From Mercenaria mercenaria (Eukaryota; Mollusca; Bivalvia; Venerida; Veneridae), in contig NC_069367.1 in NCBI RefSeq assembly GCF_021730395.1, positions 3,346,501-3,410,500 of the forward strand: a stretch of DNA of 64,000 bases, written 5' to 3'. The notes beneath the pieces were generated by a model. It was not told the origin of the DNA. It made no database searches and saw only the letters and a program-made list of their open reading frames with translations. Numbering within the stretch: position 1 is the first letter of the stretch; each line of letters starts with the position of its first letter. The position numbers and the translations under genes were made by a program. Positions 1 through 11,291 of the stretch are shown piece after piece.

Positions 1-609
1 TATATCAGCCAGCGTCTATGTTTCATCATGTTTTATTGGCCACAAAGTATGGAAAAAAGAATCTTCTAATTTTGAGCATCTTCTTATCTTTAGCAACGCA
101 AGATTGTCATTTTAACTGAAAAACAATACTTGTGTTGTTTTTTGAAGTAAACTTGCCTAACGCTCGAAGTATCTTTCCACGCAACCCATTAGGGTGGAAG
201 AGCACATGCAGGCTTGAAAGTTCCTAGAATTTACACTCACTATACCATTATTTTGTGGAACTAAATATTTTAAATATCTGTACTGTCTGGTTGTATATGA
301 CAAAATACTGTACTTAACTGATTGCCAGTACATTTGAAAAATAAGAAAATAACCAATTTGACCAAGAGTGATATTACTCTCTCTTTGATTTCTTTTGCAA
401 ACATACCCTAATTTTCGATTCATTTAATTCCGATATGGATACTAATCCTCTAAATTGAAAAAGTGAATGATATAAAGTAGAACTGGAATGAATTGGGAAT
501 TACAAAAAATGATAAAATGTTATTGATAGAACTTGAAAAAAAGGAAGAAAAAAACCTGCATGATTTACTGAAGCAGCCTATGTCTAAAACTTTAAAGTTA
601 AGAAATACA
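1..609. other. AT-rich intergenic DNA
   Basis: I see no coding domain, RNA gene or repeat structure here. Short open frames exist on the minus strand but have no recognisable motifs and look like chance. Confidence 0.5.
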
Positions 610-764
610 TATGAGCGTGCCATGAGAAGACCAACATAGCTGACGGGTTCTCTAGTTGCAATAGGCATTGAAAGCGAACCGCATGGATCAGACTGGGCAG
701 TCCGGTCTGGATCCATTGTGGTCGCAAACGCACTATGTTGGTTTTCTCATGGCGCGGCTCATAT
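610..764. mobile_element. Palindromic MITE, copy 1 (internally deleted)
   Basis: The ends are inverted: CATGAGAAGACCAACATAG on the left answers CTATGTTGGTTTTCTCATG on the right. The interior carries the CATGGATC and GGTCTGGATCCAT pieces found in the fuller copy at 41256-41497 and in the copy at 11153-11291. It is about 90 bp shorter than the full copy because the left inner arm is missing. Non-autonomous, with no coding capacity. Superfamily not assigned. Confidence 0.8.
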
Positions 765-2689
765 TAAGATATGTATGTAATTGCAAACACTGCTACTGTA
801 ATGTCAAGTTAAATATTCTTTAAGGTTATTCAGTATTTTCAAGTCTTTGATAAGTAAACAATGTCATTTTTTAAAATATCATGATGTTTGTTTTACATAG
901 TTTACAAATGATAGAAATATAGACAGTTGCAGTTAATTTTATGACTAAATATACATATTTGATGTATAAATTAGCTATATAGAGAAACCTTATCATATTT
1001 CAAGTTTCTTACAAATTGTTTGTTATAGATATATTCTTCTTAATTACAGATACGTTGATGTTTCGCTATGCAATCAAGACTATAAAAAGTATAATGTATT
1101 ATTACAATGTAACATGACTCAATGTATTACAAATCAAATGTTGTTTTCGTGAAATATTAATTGATCTATTTCTTATGAAATGTCCCTATTTTTACACAGT
1201 TTGTAACTGAAGTGACGCGTCAGTTACATTTGTAGTTAAACTTGTGTATTTTTTTTTTTAAAAACCTCCTCTTTTATTACCCCCTCACCACTACCGAAAG
1301 CGGAGGTATGTAGTTTTGGTGTCGTCCGTCCGTCCTTCCATAAGAATATCTAGGGATATATTTGAAATATTTAGATAAAACTTCATATGCATATTCACCA
1401 CTAAAGGGAAATGCAGCCTGTCAAGTTTCATTTAGATTGCTTAAATAACACCAGAGTAATGGCTCTGAGTAGTTTTCTAGTGTTAACTATATAGCGTACT
1501 ATAAATATGGCAATTTCTGCCTCATAACTTGTGACATATGTGACCTAGAACTATTTATGAATCTTAAATAAAACATAAATCACCATATTGTAGGAGTGCA
1601 CGCTCACTTTCGTCAGGGTATCTAAAGTAACTTCAGTCTTAATGCCCTTTAATTGTTTAAAAATTCACATATTGGTACATTACAAACTAACCAATTAGTA
1701 GAATTTCATTAAACTTCCTTCATTGTTTTCCATTTACATTTGTTATCCACATGTGAGCTTGTCTACCCACACCCCGCCAATCTCACCACCCTGGTCACAC
1801 CCCGTCAAGCACACGTACCCATATACTCACACCCCACAATATTTTTTATACATTTTCGTCTTAGTTTATATTAAACCTTCCGTAAAAAATTATCAAAATG
1901 CAAAGCTCTACCCTTGCCCCACATTGCTACTCCACCCAGTCACCCCAAACACAAAGAAATATACCCGGCAAAAAGTTAAGGATGATACCAAGAAGCCAAT
2001 AATTTCATTATATTTGAACTCATGAGATCAGAAATCCTGAGGAGAGCACAGTTAAGGTATTCGATCCATAAATAGCGCTTATCACTTCGGCAGTTATCGG
2101 ACGATGTCGGTATTTACCGGAATTTTCATTTATGAACTTAGTTTTATTTGATTTTTTTTTTACATTTTTGAATATCATTTAATGAAACCATAATAAAAAG
2201 ACAAATACATAAAGAATGTTTACCAATAGTTCTCTTTCATCAAAAACATACGGAATTCTCGTCTACTCTCTTACAACGAGATGCGGCGCCCATAAAACAC
2301 ATTGCGAATATAAACAATGATAAACGTTTCACATGAGAATTAACAGTCTATCGTGTGATCAGATGGTACGATGGGCGCCAAAAAATTATCATTTATCGTA
2401 CTAACAAGACCTGTCGACCCTGATAATGATGTAAATAGACCAATACATCCGGGTTGAAATCAATTCGATATGTATATACAATGATCAGATGATATAAAAA
2501 AGTAGGCATCGGAAACAATGATTGTCCACGAAATGCTTGAATTAGGAAGGCGTTTATTATTTGCTCGTAAAAAGTCAATGAAATAAATGTTTATGAAATT
2601 ATGTTTGAATTCTTGAACATTGCTGCAGGTATTATAAATGTGGCGGAGAAAAACTCACTTACTGTCACCCATGCATCCCACTGCTAATT
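765..2689. other. Intergenic DNA with one repeat-element head
   Basis: Gene-free AT-rich DNA. At about 1267-1345 a C-rich stretch followed by GTCGTCCGTCCGTCC resembles the head of the tandem-repeat composite elements seen again near 17460 and 30830, here without a clear repeat core. A 100-codon frame at 1723-2025 is Pro/Thr/Tyr/His low-complexity sequence with no domain and I do not accept it as a gene. Confidence 0.45.
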
Positions 2690-3165
2690 AAATTGGGGAT
2701 AAAACCTAAATTTGTCAAATGCTTTATGTCATCCAGGGACTGCTAAGTAGGGGATTAAATCTAGAGTCGCCATATATGGTTTTACGTCAACCAGTAATGA
2801 TAATCAAGCGCTGAAAGCGATATCCGTTACATGTTTTACGTAATCCAGGACTGATTGACAGATGGTAAAATTTACAGCTGTTACATGTTTTGCATCAAGG
2901 AGTACTTACAATCACAATGCTACAGCCGCTTGATGTCATCCAGGACTGATAAACAGTAGTTAAAACCTACAGCCGCCATGTACTTTACGTTATCTAGGAC
3001 TGATAATATGTGGCCCACAGCCAACACATGCTTTACAAGAACTAATTAACGAGCGGTAACACCCACAGCCGCAACTGGCATTACGTCACCCGGAACTGAT
3101 TAACAAGCGGTACGACCTACAGCCTCCACACGCTTTACGTCACCCAGGACTGATAAACAACAGGC
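2690..3165 (+). repeat. Old, diverged array of the 54-bp minisatellite family
   Basis: About eight degenerate units spaced roughly 55-65 bp apart share the pieces AGGACTGAT, CAGCGGTA-like, ACCTACAGCC and TGCTTTACGTCA with the large array at 6669-10384. Divergence between units is much higher than in the main array, so this looks like an older relic of the same family in the same orientation. Confidence 0.75.
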
Positions 3166-3329
3166 TAATTGTTGTTATTTTAAAAGAGCATTTATTACCA
3201 TGAAGTCGTGTTAAATGTTTTGTTACTTAATGTTGATATATACATTGACTAGTCAATGATATACATTTATCAATCTATTATATAACTACAGCGGTCTATT
3301 TGTGGGGATTTATAAACACACATACTTAT

Positions 3330-3510
3330 AACAGACAGACATATAGACATATCAAGATATAAAGACCGATATGCACATTTGCACACAAATAGTCAGACAG
3401 ACATTCTGTAGAAATATAGACAGATAGACAGACAGTCAGAAAAAACATACAAACAGACAAAATGTCGACGGAGAAAGAAAAAGAAGCATACGGACAGTAA
3501 GACGGACAGA
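3330..3510. repeat. Degenerate CAGA/GACA tetranucleotide tract
   Basis: Irregular runs of CAGACAGA and TAGACAGA alternate with other A-rich sequence over about 180 bp. This is an interrupted microsatellite with no coding signal. Confidence 0.7.
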
Positions 3511-3542
3511 TATAACGAAAGATACATAACCAAATTCACCGC

Positions 3543-3582
3543 TTGCTAATCAGTGCTTGGTGACGTAAAGCGTGTGGCGAAA
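3543..3582 (-). repeat. Single inverted monomer of the 54-bp family
   Basis: Read on the minus strand this gives CACACGCTTTACGTCACC followed by a CTGATTAGCAAGCGG-like part, the same order as the plus-strand units at 2690-3165. It is isolated and opposite in orientation to every other unit in the window. Confidence 0.65.
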
Positions 3583-3994
3583 CCCGCAAACTCGTGTCTC
3601 TACTGTTTAGAATTAAAGTGTGCTTAAAGCCCTGCTCCGCGGCTATTTCAATTCAATTGTGTGTATGCAACCCATGCTTACAACAGGTAACAGTTATCGG
3701 CCACGCTCCACATTTAAGCACGCAAAACCTCAGATATTTTATATAGAATTTTACACAAAATAGACCCTATTTTTGACAGACTCTTTATAGTCAGGATTTT
3801 CATGCTTTTTCAGTGTAAATGTAAGGTTAGAATATAGGAATGGAGCAGTCTTTAATCAGAGAGATTGTACTTGCCCATGTTATCATGTTATCAAAGTCAC
3901 AATGACAATCTTACCCTTTAATCATAGTCACATGAAAGAAATGTTTATCTGGTACATATATGACAGTTAGAGGTAGGCTGATACACTCGTTAAA

Positions 3995-5731
3995 ATGGCT
4001 GAAAGTTGTAATTTTTCCAGCTCTGTCGATGCTGTTCCTGGGCGCAAAAAACAAACATTATGTCAGCCATGTTTAAGAAAGGATTTACAAACAACGGCTG
4101 ATGTGTTTTGTTCAGAGTATGACGAGTTTCAGTGCAATGAATGTTCAAAGGCACATACAGTTTACGTTTTTATGCAAAATCACAAGTTAGGGAATGCATC
4201 AGAAATGCAGTCGAAAACGGCTTCCTTTGATATGAAAGGAATGGACAATTGTGAACAGCATGGAAAAATATTGGAATTTTTCTGTGAAGACGAGAACCAG
4301 CTTTGCTGCAGTACATGTGCTATAATGGATCACCGGAAATGCCATAACGTCGTAGAAATACAGAAGATTGCCGGGAAGTTACGCTCTGCTGGTTCACAGT
4401 TAAAGAGAAAATTGGAAGAAGTAAAATCAAACGCGGAGATGATTGTTAAACACACTGAATCATCGAAAGAACAACTCAGTAAAGATATCAAAGCAATATT
4501 TGTGAAAATTAAAAGAATGAGAGGTGACATGAATAAAATGTTCGACGACTTGGAAGTTTACGTTACTAGGGAAACTGATGTATTTCAGGCTGAAGTAACT
4601 AATAAACTGGCAAAGAAACGCTCCAGTAGTGAGAAACATATGACTGATGCTACAAAGTCACTGGAAATTGTTGATACAGCATTGCAGAAAGGGGCGCCAT
4701 CTCAGCAGTTTATAGTAGAAGAAACATTGAAGAAACAGGTCAATGAGCTTTGCAGAGACGTGGACAATGAATGCCAACAGTTACAGGTTGCTACCGTTTC
4801 CTTTAGATTTGATGAAACATTAAAGTTCCCACCACTTTCTATTTCTGCATGTGTTCCAGGGAAGCTTACATTAAAATACACCCAGCCTGAAGCTAAGAAA
4901 TCTGTTGTACCTGTAGATCCAATTGTTAAATTAACGAAGATTACTTCCATTGATCTGAAGCAGACTGGAGATGATGTCAAGGAACCGTTATACTCGGGAC
5001 TGGATTTCCTTCCGGATGGCAGACTGGTTGCCGTGGATAATAACAACAAGAAATGTTTGATTTACAATGAGAAGCTTAAGAAAGTAGGATCATATCAGAT
5101 ATCGTATCATCCACAGAGTGTAGTTGCTGTATCTGAGGAGGAAGTGGCGATAACAAGTGGTGCTCAATGCAAGATAGACTTTCTACGTGTCAGTAAATCA
5201 AACAAAATAACTTTGATCAGGACATGTAAAGTTAAGTCAAAGTATGAGTCTATATGTCTGAAAGATGACATACACTTTGTTATTGGAACTTTAGATTATA
5301 CAAGACCTGTTTGCATTGTATCAATATCAGGAGCGGAGAAAAATTTTCCCGTGAGCTTTCCAAATAAGAAATATCTTGTTGGCGATAGTGTGTGCAGTTA
5401 TATAAGGAATACTGAGAAGATAATACTAACCGATATGCACGAGCATACTGTTTTTATATACGATGTTGCGACCAACACCAGAGTCGTTGTCAAGGACGAC
5501 AAGATCGAGGAACCACGTGGTGTAGCAATAGGTCCATCCGACTGTATCCTGGTTTGCATTAAAGGAATACATTCCATTGTACAGATCTCTCAAACAGGTC
5601 GGATCATATCATCGTTTAAGTTAGATATGGTTTTTCCATTTAGGGTCTGCGTTTCGAAGGATCAATCTGTTCTTGTTGTTACAAATAGCTGTGTGGGAAA
5701 AAGAATGTTACAATTGTTTAAACTCACATAA
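3995..5731 (+). CDS. TRIM-like protein, tandem B-boxes + coiled coil + NHL-like propeller (copy 1)
   Basis: A 578-residue single-exon protein. B-box 1 lies at about 23-63 (C23, C26, C39, C47, C50, H54, H63) and B-box 2 at 86-117 (C86, H89, C97, C105, C108, H113, H117). A Lys/Glu-rich coiled coil follows at about 125-270. The C-terminal half (about 330-578) has NHL/beta-propeller-like strands such as SGLDFLPDGRLVAVDN and EPRGVAIGPSDCILV. There is no N-terminal RING, so E3 ligase activity is not supported; this RING-less B-box/propeller form is much expanded in bivalves and is usually tied to signalling or innate immunity. The start ATG follows GTTAAA and matches the start of its paralog at 51821. 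Odd point: the fourth B-box 1 zinc ligand is Tyr42, where the paralog has Cys. The exact role is unknown. Confidence 0.9.
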   Translation: MAESCNFSSSVDAVPGRKKQTLCQPCLRKDLQTTADVFCSEYDEFQCNECSKAHTVYVFMQNHKLGNASEMQSKTASFDMKGMDNCEQHGKILEFFCEDENQLCCSTCAIMDHRKCHNVVEIQKIAGKLRSAGSQLKRKLEEVKSNAEMIVKHTESSKEQLSKDIKAIFVKIKRMRGDMNKMFDDLEVYVTRETDVFQAEVTNKLAKKRSSSEKHMTDATKSLEIVDTALQKGAPSQQFIVEETLKKQVNELCRDVDNECQQLQVATVSFRFDETLKFPPLSISACVPGKLTLKYTQPEAKKSVVPVDPIVKLTKITSIDLKQTGDDVKEPLYSGLDFLPDGRLVAVDNNNKKCLIYNEKLKKVGSYQISYHPQSVVAVSEEEVAITSGAQCKIDFLRVSKSNKITLIRTCKVKSKYESICLKDDIHFVIGTLDYTRPVCIVSISGAEKNFPVSFPNKKYLVGDSVCSYIRNTEKIILTDMHEHTVFIYDVATNTRVVVKDDKIEEPRGVAIGPSDCILVCIKGIHSIVQISQTGRIISSFKLDMVFPFRVCVSKDQSVLVVTNSCVGKRMLQLFKLT

Positions 5732-6475
5732 TTAGGGTGATTTTATAATTGTTATCACTCATTTACTAGAAGCGTGACTCAAAGATATTCTTTATTTTTG
5801 ATAGATAAAAGTTATGCTATACCATTATGTATTGTTATCAATATATATATAAATGCTTAGCTAGCACTTTGGAATTTGAAATTTGAACTTGCACATACAT
5901 GTAGCTACTGTTTATGAAAAAGAGGCTGATTGTATAAAAATATAAACAATTACTTATAGTTTCAAAGTAAATATATAATTAATACTTTGTGAAAGGTTTA
6001 AAACAGTGCAGACCTAATGCATTTATTGCTAAGCAGAGATTAAATGTTTAGTACCACTTAGAAACTGGACAATTGCTACTATTCAGTTTATTAATTGTAT
6101 CGACTGAAATTATTTTATTGTTTTTTTTTTGTACTTTTGAAGTACAAAAAATAGACTAATTGTGGGAAAGTTGCTCATTGTATCATTATATTATAAGTTC
6201 TATACTGTTTTGAAATGTTTATTGGATTGAATAGTTATGAAAAGAGCAGACGATGTGATATATATTAGTTTTGCTTACCAAAGTTTATATCAAAGTCATC
6301 TACATTTGTATATTGCCCACATGAATATTCGGAACAGTGTAGAAATGCATTGGAATATAATTTGCAGTAAACCTCTAGAAAAATGAAATATGTTTCCTAG
6401 CCTAATCGTTGTACAGTCCAACATGTGTACGATTAACCCGGGGCTTGTAGGCCCCAGGGGATGCAGGAGATGGTT
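5732..6475 (+). other. 3' flank of TRIM copy 1, duplicated downstream of copy 2
   Basis: Blocks here align by eye with 53579-54083 (for example the stretches around GTGACTCAAAGATATTCT and TTGCTCATTGTATCAT) and then with 56575-56875 (AAGTCATCTACATT and the GGCTTGTAGGCCCCAG region). The duplicated unit therefore covers gene plus about 0.75 kb of 3' DNA. It includes the stem-loop at 6125-6151. Confidence 0.7.
6125..6151 (+). promoter_or_regulatory. 3'-flank stem-loop shared by both TRIM copies
   Basis: GTACTT, TTG, AAGTAC makes a perfect stem extended by six T-A pairs on each side. It lies about 390 bp after the stop codon. The equivalent position after copy 2 (53940-53961) is also a perfect stem, with the first pair of this core changed from G-C to A-T. 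It may be a 3'UTR structure; the function is inferred only. Confidence 0.45.
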
Positions 6476-6668
6476 TAAATAAGACTGAAGCTTTCATGAA
6501 AATCTAACTTAAACAAGTCATCATAAATTAAACTTGTGCAAAACTCTTCTCCCGTACATTGGCCACTACTTAAACATGTACATATCAAGGCCAAAATATT
6601 CACCCCCAATTAAATCATAAATGTTGTTAATAAACATGTCTTGATAGACAACTTGTCGTTTTTGCTTT

Positions 6669-9269
6669 CCGAGAACGAGGCCTGATGAACAAGCGTTAAA
6701 CCCTACAGCCACCACGTGCTTTATGTTATTGAGGACTGGTAGACAGGCGGTAAACTTACAACAATCACATGCTTTACGTCACCGCGGACAGGTAGACACG
6801 CGGTAAACCGACTGCCACCACATACTTTACGTCAATGTGGACTGGTAGACAGGCGATAAAACATATAGCCACTACCAGTTGTACGTCACCGCGGTCTGGT
6901 AGACAGGCGATAAAACATATAGCCACTACCAGTTGTACGTCACCGCGGCCTGGTAGACAGGCGGTAAAACTTACAACTATCAGATGCTTTACGAAAACGA
7001 GGACTGATCAACAGGCGGTAAAACGTACAGCCGACAAGTGCTTAACGTTATTGTGGACAGATAGACAGGCGGTAAAACCTTTATCCACCACGTGGTTTAC
7101 GTCAAGGTGGACAGGTAGACAGGCGGTAAAACATACAGCCACCACATGCTTTACATCACCGTGGACTGAAAGACAGGCGGTAAAACATTCAGCGACCACG
7201 TGCTTTACGCCACCGTGGACTGGTAGACAGGCGGTAAAATACATAGCCACCACGTGCCTTACGTCATCGCGGACTGGTAGACAGCCGGTAAAACATACAG
7301 CCACCACATGCTATACGTCACCGCAAACTGGCAGACAGGCTGTAAAACCTACAGCCACCATGTGCTTTACGTTCTTGAGCACTGGTAGATAGGCGTTAAA
7401 ACCTACAGCAATCACGTGCTTTACGTCAACATGGACTGGTAGACAGGCGGTAAAACCTGCAGCTATCACATGCTTCACGATAACTAGGACTGATGGACAG
7501 GCGGTAAAACCTACAAGCACCACATGCTTTAAGTTTTTGAGGACTGGTAGACTTGCGGTAAAACCTAAGGCATCTCATGCTTTACGTCACCGCGGACTGG
7601 TAGACAGGCGGTAAAACCTGTAGCCATCACATGCTTTATGTCACCACGGACAAGTAGACAGGCGTTAAAACATGCAACAATCACATGCTTTACGTCACCG
7701 CGGAATGCTAGACACGCGGTAAAACATACAGCCACCACATGCTTTACGCCAGCGCGGACAGGCAGACAGGCGGTAAAATATACAGCTATCACGTGCTTTA
7801 CATCTCCGCATACTGGTAGACAGGCGGTAAAACATATAGCCGCTACGATCGGTACGTCACCGCGGCCTGGTAGACAGGCGGTAATACCTACAAATATCAC
7901 ATGCTTTACGACAAAGAATACTGACGAACAGGTGGTAAAACATACAGCCGACAAGTGTTCTACGTTATTGTGGACTGGTACAAAGGAGGTATTTAGCCAC
8001 CACGTGCTTTAAGTCATCGTGGACTGGTAGACAGTCGGTAAAACATACAGCCACCACATGCTTTACGTCATCGTTGACTGGAAGACAGGCGGTAAAACCT
8101 TCATCCAGCACATGTTTTACGTCACCGTGGACTGCCAGACAGGCGGTAAAACATACAACCACCACAAGTTTTACGCCAGCGCGTACTGGTAGATAGGCGG
8201 TAAAACCTTAAGTCACCACGTGCTGTACGTCTTCGCGGACTGGTAGACAGGCGGTACAATATACAGCCACCACATGCTTTACGTCACCGCGGACTTGTAG
8301 ACAGGCTGTTAAACCTACAACTATCAAAATGCTTTACGACAACGAGAACTGATAGACAGGTGGTACAACCTATAGCTACCATGTGTTTTACGTTATTTAG
8401 CAAGGGTAGATAGGCGGTAAATCATACAGCAATCACGTGCTTTACGTCATCCTGGACTGGTAGACAGGCAGTAAAACCTACAGCTATCACATGCTTTACG
8501 ACAACGAGGACTGATGTACAGGCGGTAAAATTTACAAGCACCACATGCTTTACGTTTTTGAGGACTGGTAGACTTGCGGTAAAACCTGCAACAATCACAA
8601 GCTTTACGTCCCTGTTGACCGGTAGACAGGCGGTAAAACCTAAGGCATCACATGCTTTACGTCACCGCGGACTGGTAGACAGGCGGTAAAACCTGCAGCC
8701 ATCACATGTTTTATGTCACCGTGAACAGGTAGGCAGGCGGTAAAACCTGCTACAATCACATGTTTTACGTCACCGCGGACTGGTAGACAGGCGAAAAACA
8801 TGCAGCTATTACATGCTTTACGTTACCGAGGACCGGTTGACAGTCGGTAAAACCTACAGTCATCACATGCTTTATATCACCACGGACAGGTAGACAGGCG
8901 GTAAAACATGCAACAATCAAATGCTTTACGTCACCGAGACCGGTAAACAGGCGGTAAAACCTACAGCTATCAAATGCTTTTCGACAGCGAGAACTGATAG
9001 ACAGGTGGTAAAACCTACAGCTACCACGTGCTTTCCGTTATTGACAACTGGTATACAGGCGATAAAACCTACAGCAATTATGTACATTACGTCACCGCAG
9101 ACTGGTAGACAGGCGGTAATACCTACAGCTATCACATGCTTCACGACAACGAGGACTGATAGACAGGCGGTAAAACCTACAACCACCATGTTATTGAGGA
9201 CTGGTAGACACATGCCTATCGGCAACGAGGACTGATTGACATGCGGAAAATCCTACAGCCACCACGTGC
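6669..9269 (+). repeat. 54-bp minisatellite, main block (about 48 units)
   Basis: Head-to-tail units carry GACTGGTAGACAGGCGG, TAAAACCTACAGCCACC and CACATGCTTTACGTCACCG in order. Unit length is 54 bp with little length variation. Because 54 is a multiple of three, open frames run through the array on both strands with 18-residue periodicity; they are by-products and not genes. Many units contain TTACGTCA (a CRE-like octamer) a few bases after CACRTG (an E-box when CACGTG). The block is interrupted at its right end by the element at 9273-9741. Confidence 0.95.
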
Positions 9270-9272
9270 TTT

Positions 9273-9741
9273 GGTAGCAGATGCCGGTTTTTCTAGTACT
9301 TCGGACTTCCGAGCGATGTGGCCAAGTCGGACGGCTTCCGATATCTTACGAGATGCAGACCTGAAAATAAAAATATACCTGTTTACATCTTACTTGAAGA
9401 AGAGTAAAATACATTGCATAGATTTTTAAATCCACTAGCCACCTGAAAGATAATTTCAGCCCGCGAAAATGCATGACATTTCAGCCTAAAAGTGGCCTGA
9501 AAATTTTAGGGGAAATGATAGAGCCAAATGGCCACATGCATTCAGTACTCAGTTTCAAATATTACTTGCAGAGCTGGACCAAAATACATGTCATCCGGTT
9601 ACTTTTTCCACTTTTTTCAAAAACTCACATCAACAAATATTTCAAACATCAAAACAGCCTTAACTTCATGGTTTTATCTCTAATGACAGATTTTGACTCT
9701 GGCCAATTCGAATCCGTGGCTGGAAACTACCAACTGCTACC
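9273..9741. mobile_element. 469-bp non-autonomous DNA transposon inserted in the minisatellite
   Basis: The ends are inverted, GGTAGCAG at 9273-9280 and CTGCTACC at 9734-9741, with weaker pairing further in. TTT flanks both sides (9270-9272 and 9742-9744); removing the element and one TTT restores a normal repeat unit (GTGCTTTACGTTCTTTAGG). No coding domain is visible. The 3-bp target duplication is compatible with PIF/Harbinger- or CACTA-type insertion, but the termini do not identify a superfamily. Confidence 0.8.
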
Positions 9742-10384
9742 TTTACGTTCTTTAGGACTGGTAGACTGGCGGTAAAACTACTACATGCTTTACGTCCCGA
9801 GGACTGGTAGACAGGCGGTAAAACCTACGGCCTCACTTGCTTTACGTCACCGCGGACTGGTAGACAGGCGGTGAAACCTGCAGCAACCACGTGCTTTACG
9901 TCACAGCGGACTGGTAGACAGGCAAAAAACCTGCAGCTATCATATGCTTTACGTCTACGAGGACCGGTAGACAGGCGGTAAAACCTACAGCCTCCAAATG
10001 CTTTACGAAAACGATGACTGATGGACAGGCAGTAAACCCTAGAAACACCACATGCTTTATGTCACCGAGGATCGGTAGACTGGCGGAAAAACCTACAACC
10101 ACCACATTCTTTATGTCATTGCGGACTGGTAGACAGGTGGTAAACCCTACAGCCACCACATGCTTTACGACAACGAGGACTGATGGACAGCGGTAAAACA
10201 GACAGCCACCACGTGCTTTACGCTATTGAGGACTGGTACACAGGCGGTAAAACCTACAGCCATCACATGTTTTACGGCACCGCGGATTGGTAGACAGACG
10301 GTAAAACCTACAACAATCGCATGCTTTACGACACCCAGGGTTGATAGAAAGCTGTTTTACATACAGCCACCACGTTCTTAAAGT
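9742..10384 (+). repeat. 54-bp minisatellite, distal block (about 12 units)
   Basis: This continues the main array after the inserted element, in the same orientation and phase. Units become more diverged toward the right edge and the last ends near ACGTTCTTAAAGTGG. Confidence 0.9.
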
Positions 10385-11152
10385 GGCAGGGGCCAGTTTC
10401 GCATTAGGCCCGGGTACGTTTTTTAAATAAAATAGACATACGTACTTTACAGGCATATATATTCAACTGGTTATTTATGATGTTTATAGAACTAAGGATT
10501 CCTGCGTACGAGTGGTTATTGTGTAAAATCAAAGCGCTCAAAGCGCTGATGGTGGCTGCTAATCAATGTTTAAAATATTACAAAGAAAGTGACAACTGAG
10601 GAATTGTTAATATAAACTATAAGAACTTTTTTTGCATTTTTTTTAATATTCGGCTTTGGTTTCAAAATTAATCCTTTTTCACTGCCAGTCATTGTTTACA
10701 TACACACTGATTCAGTCTTTGACGAATGGTTTTGATTATTTGTGAGGAAAACGACAACATAAATTACATCGAAAATGTTTTACTATGAATAAATAATATA
10801 AGCTTTTTCTCCAAATCATTCAGCTTTTAAGATTTCTTTTTAAAGCTTTTGGGCAGTGTCTGTCATGAATTATTATGCACACTGATTTAGTCCGTATCAG
10901 ATAGCTGTGGTTTTCATGAGACTTTTGTGAAAGAAAACAACACAAACATGCACCACAGATGCACCTCAGAATGTCAGTTCTGCAGCTAGTGTATTTTAGA
11001 GGTGCATTAATTATCACTCCTTGGCAAAAATGCTGGACATTAAGTCAGACAAACTTACAACTTTAGTCAGACCGAGAAAAAAGTCGAAAATATGTAACTA
11101 GCGAAACGAAACCGTTTTACTTTTTATACATATATTTGTATCCAGATATATT
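10385..11152. other. Gene-free spacer
   Basis: AT-rich unique-looking DNA with no domain, RNA gene or bounded repeat that I can recognise. Confidence 0.45.
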
Positions 11153-11291
11153 GAGACGCACCATGAGAAAACCAGCATAGTGCGTTAGCGAACAGCAAGG
11201 ATTCTGACCAGAGTGGTGTATGGATCCGCAGTTTGATTTGGGCCCATGCTGGTCACAAATGCACTATGTTGTTTTTCTCATGGTGCGACTC
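11153..11291. mobile_element. Palindromic MITE, copy 2
   Basis: The left end, ACCATGAGAAAACCAGCATA, is answered by CTATGTTGTTTTTCTCATGG on the right. Inside are GGATCCGCAG- and CATGCTGGTC-like pieces of the family described at 41256-41497. It is about 100 bp shorter than the full copy and more diverged. Confidence 0.8.

Noticed and set aside
1723-2025. 100-codon plus-strand frame rich in His, Thr and Pro
   Set aside because: Low complexity, no splice context, no known motif; likely chance.
6835-8165. Long open frames on both strands with 18-residue repeats (GRQAVKHTATTCFTSP-type)
   Set aside because: They are by-products of a 54-bp tandem unit, which is a multiple of three. Frames are open on both strands and break at unit variants, with no domain.
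6669-10384. CRISPR-like array
   Set aside because: Units are contiguous 54-bp repeats without unique spacers, in eukaryotic DNA with no cas genes.
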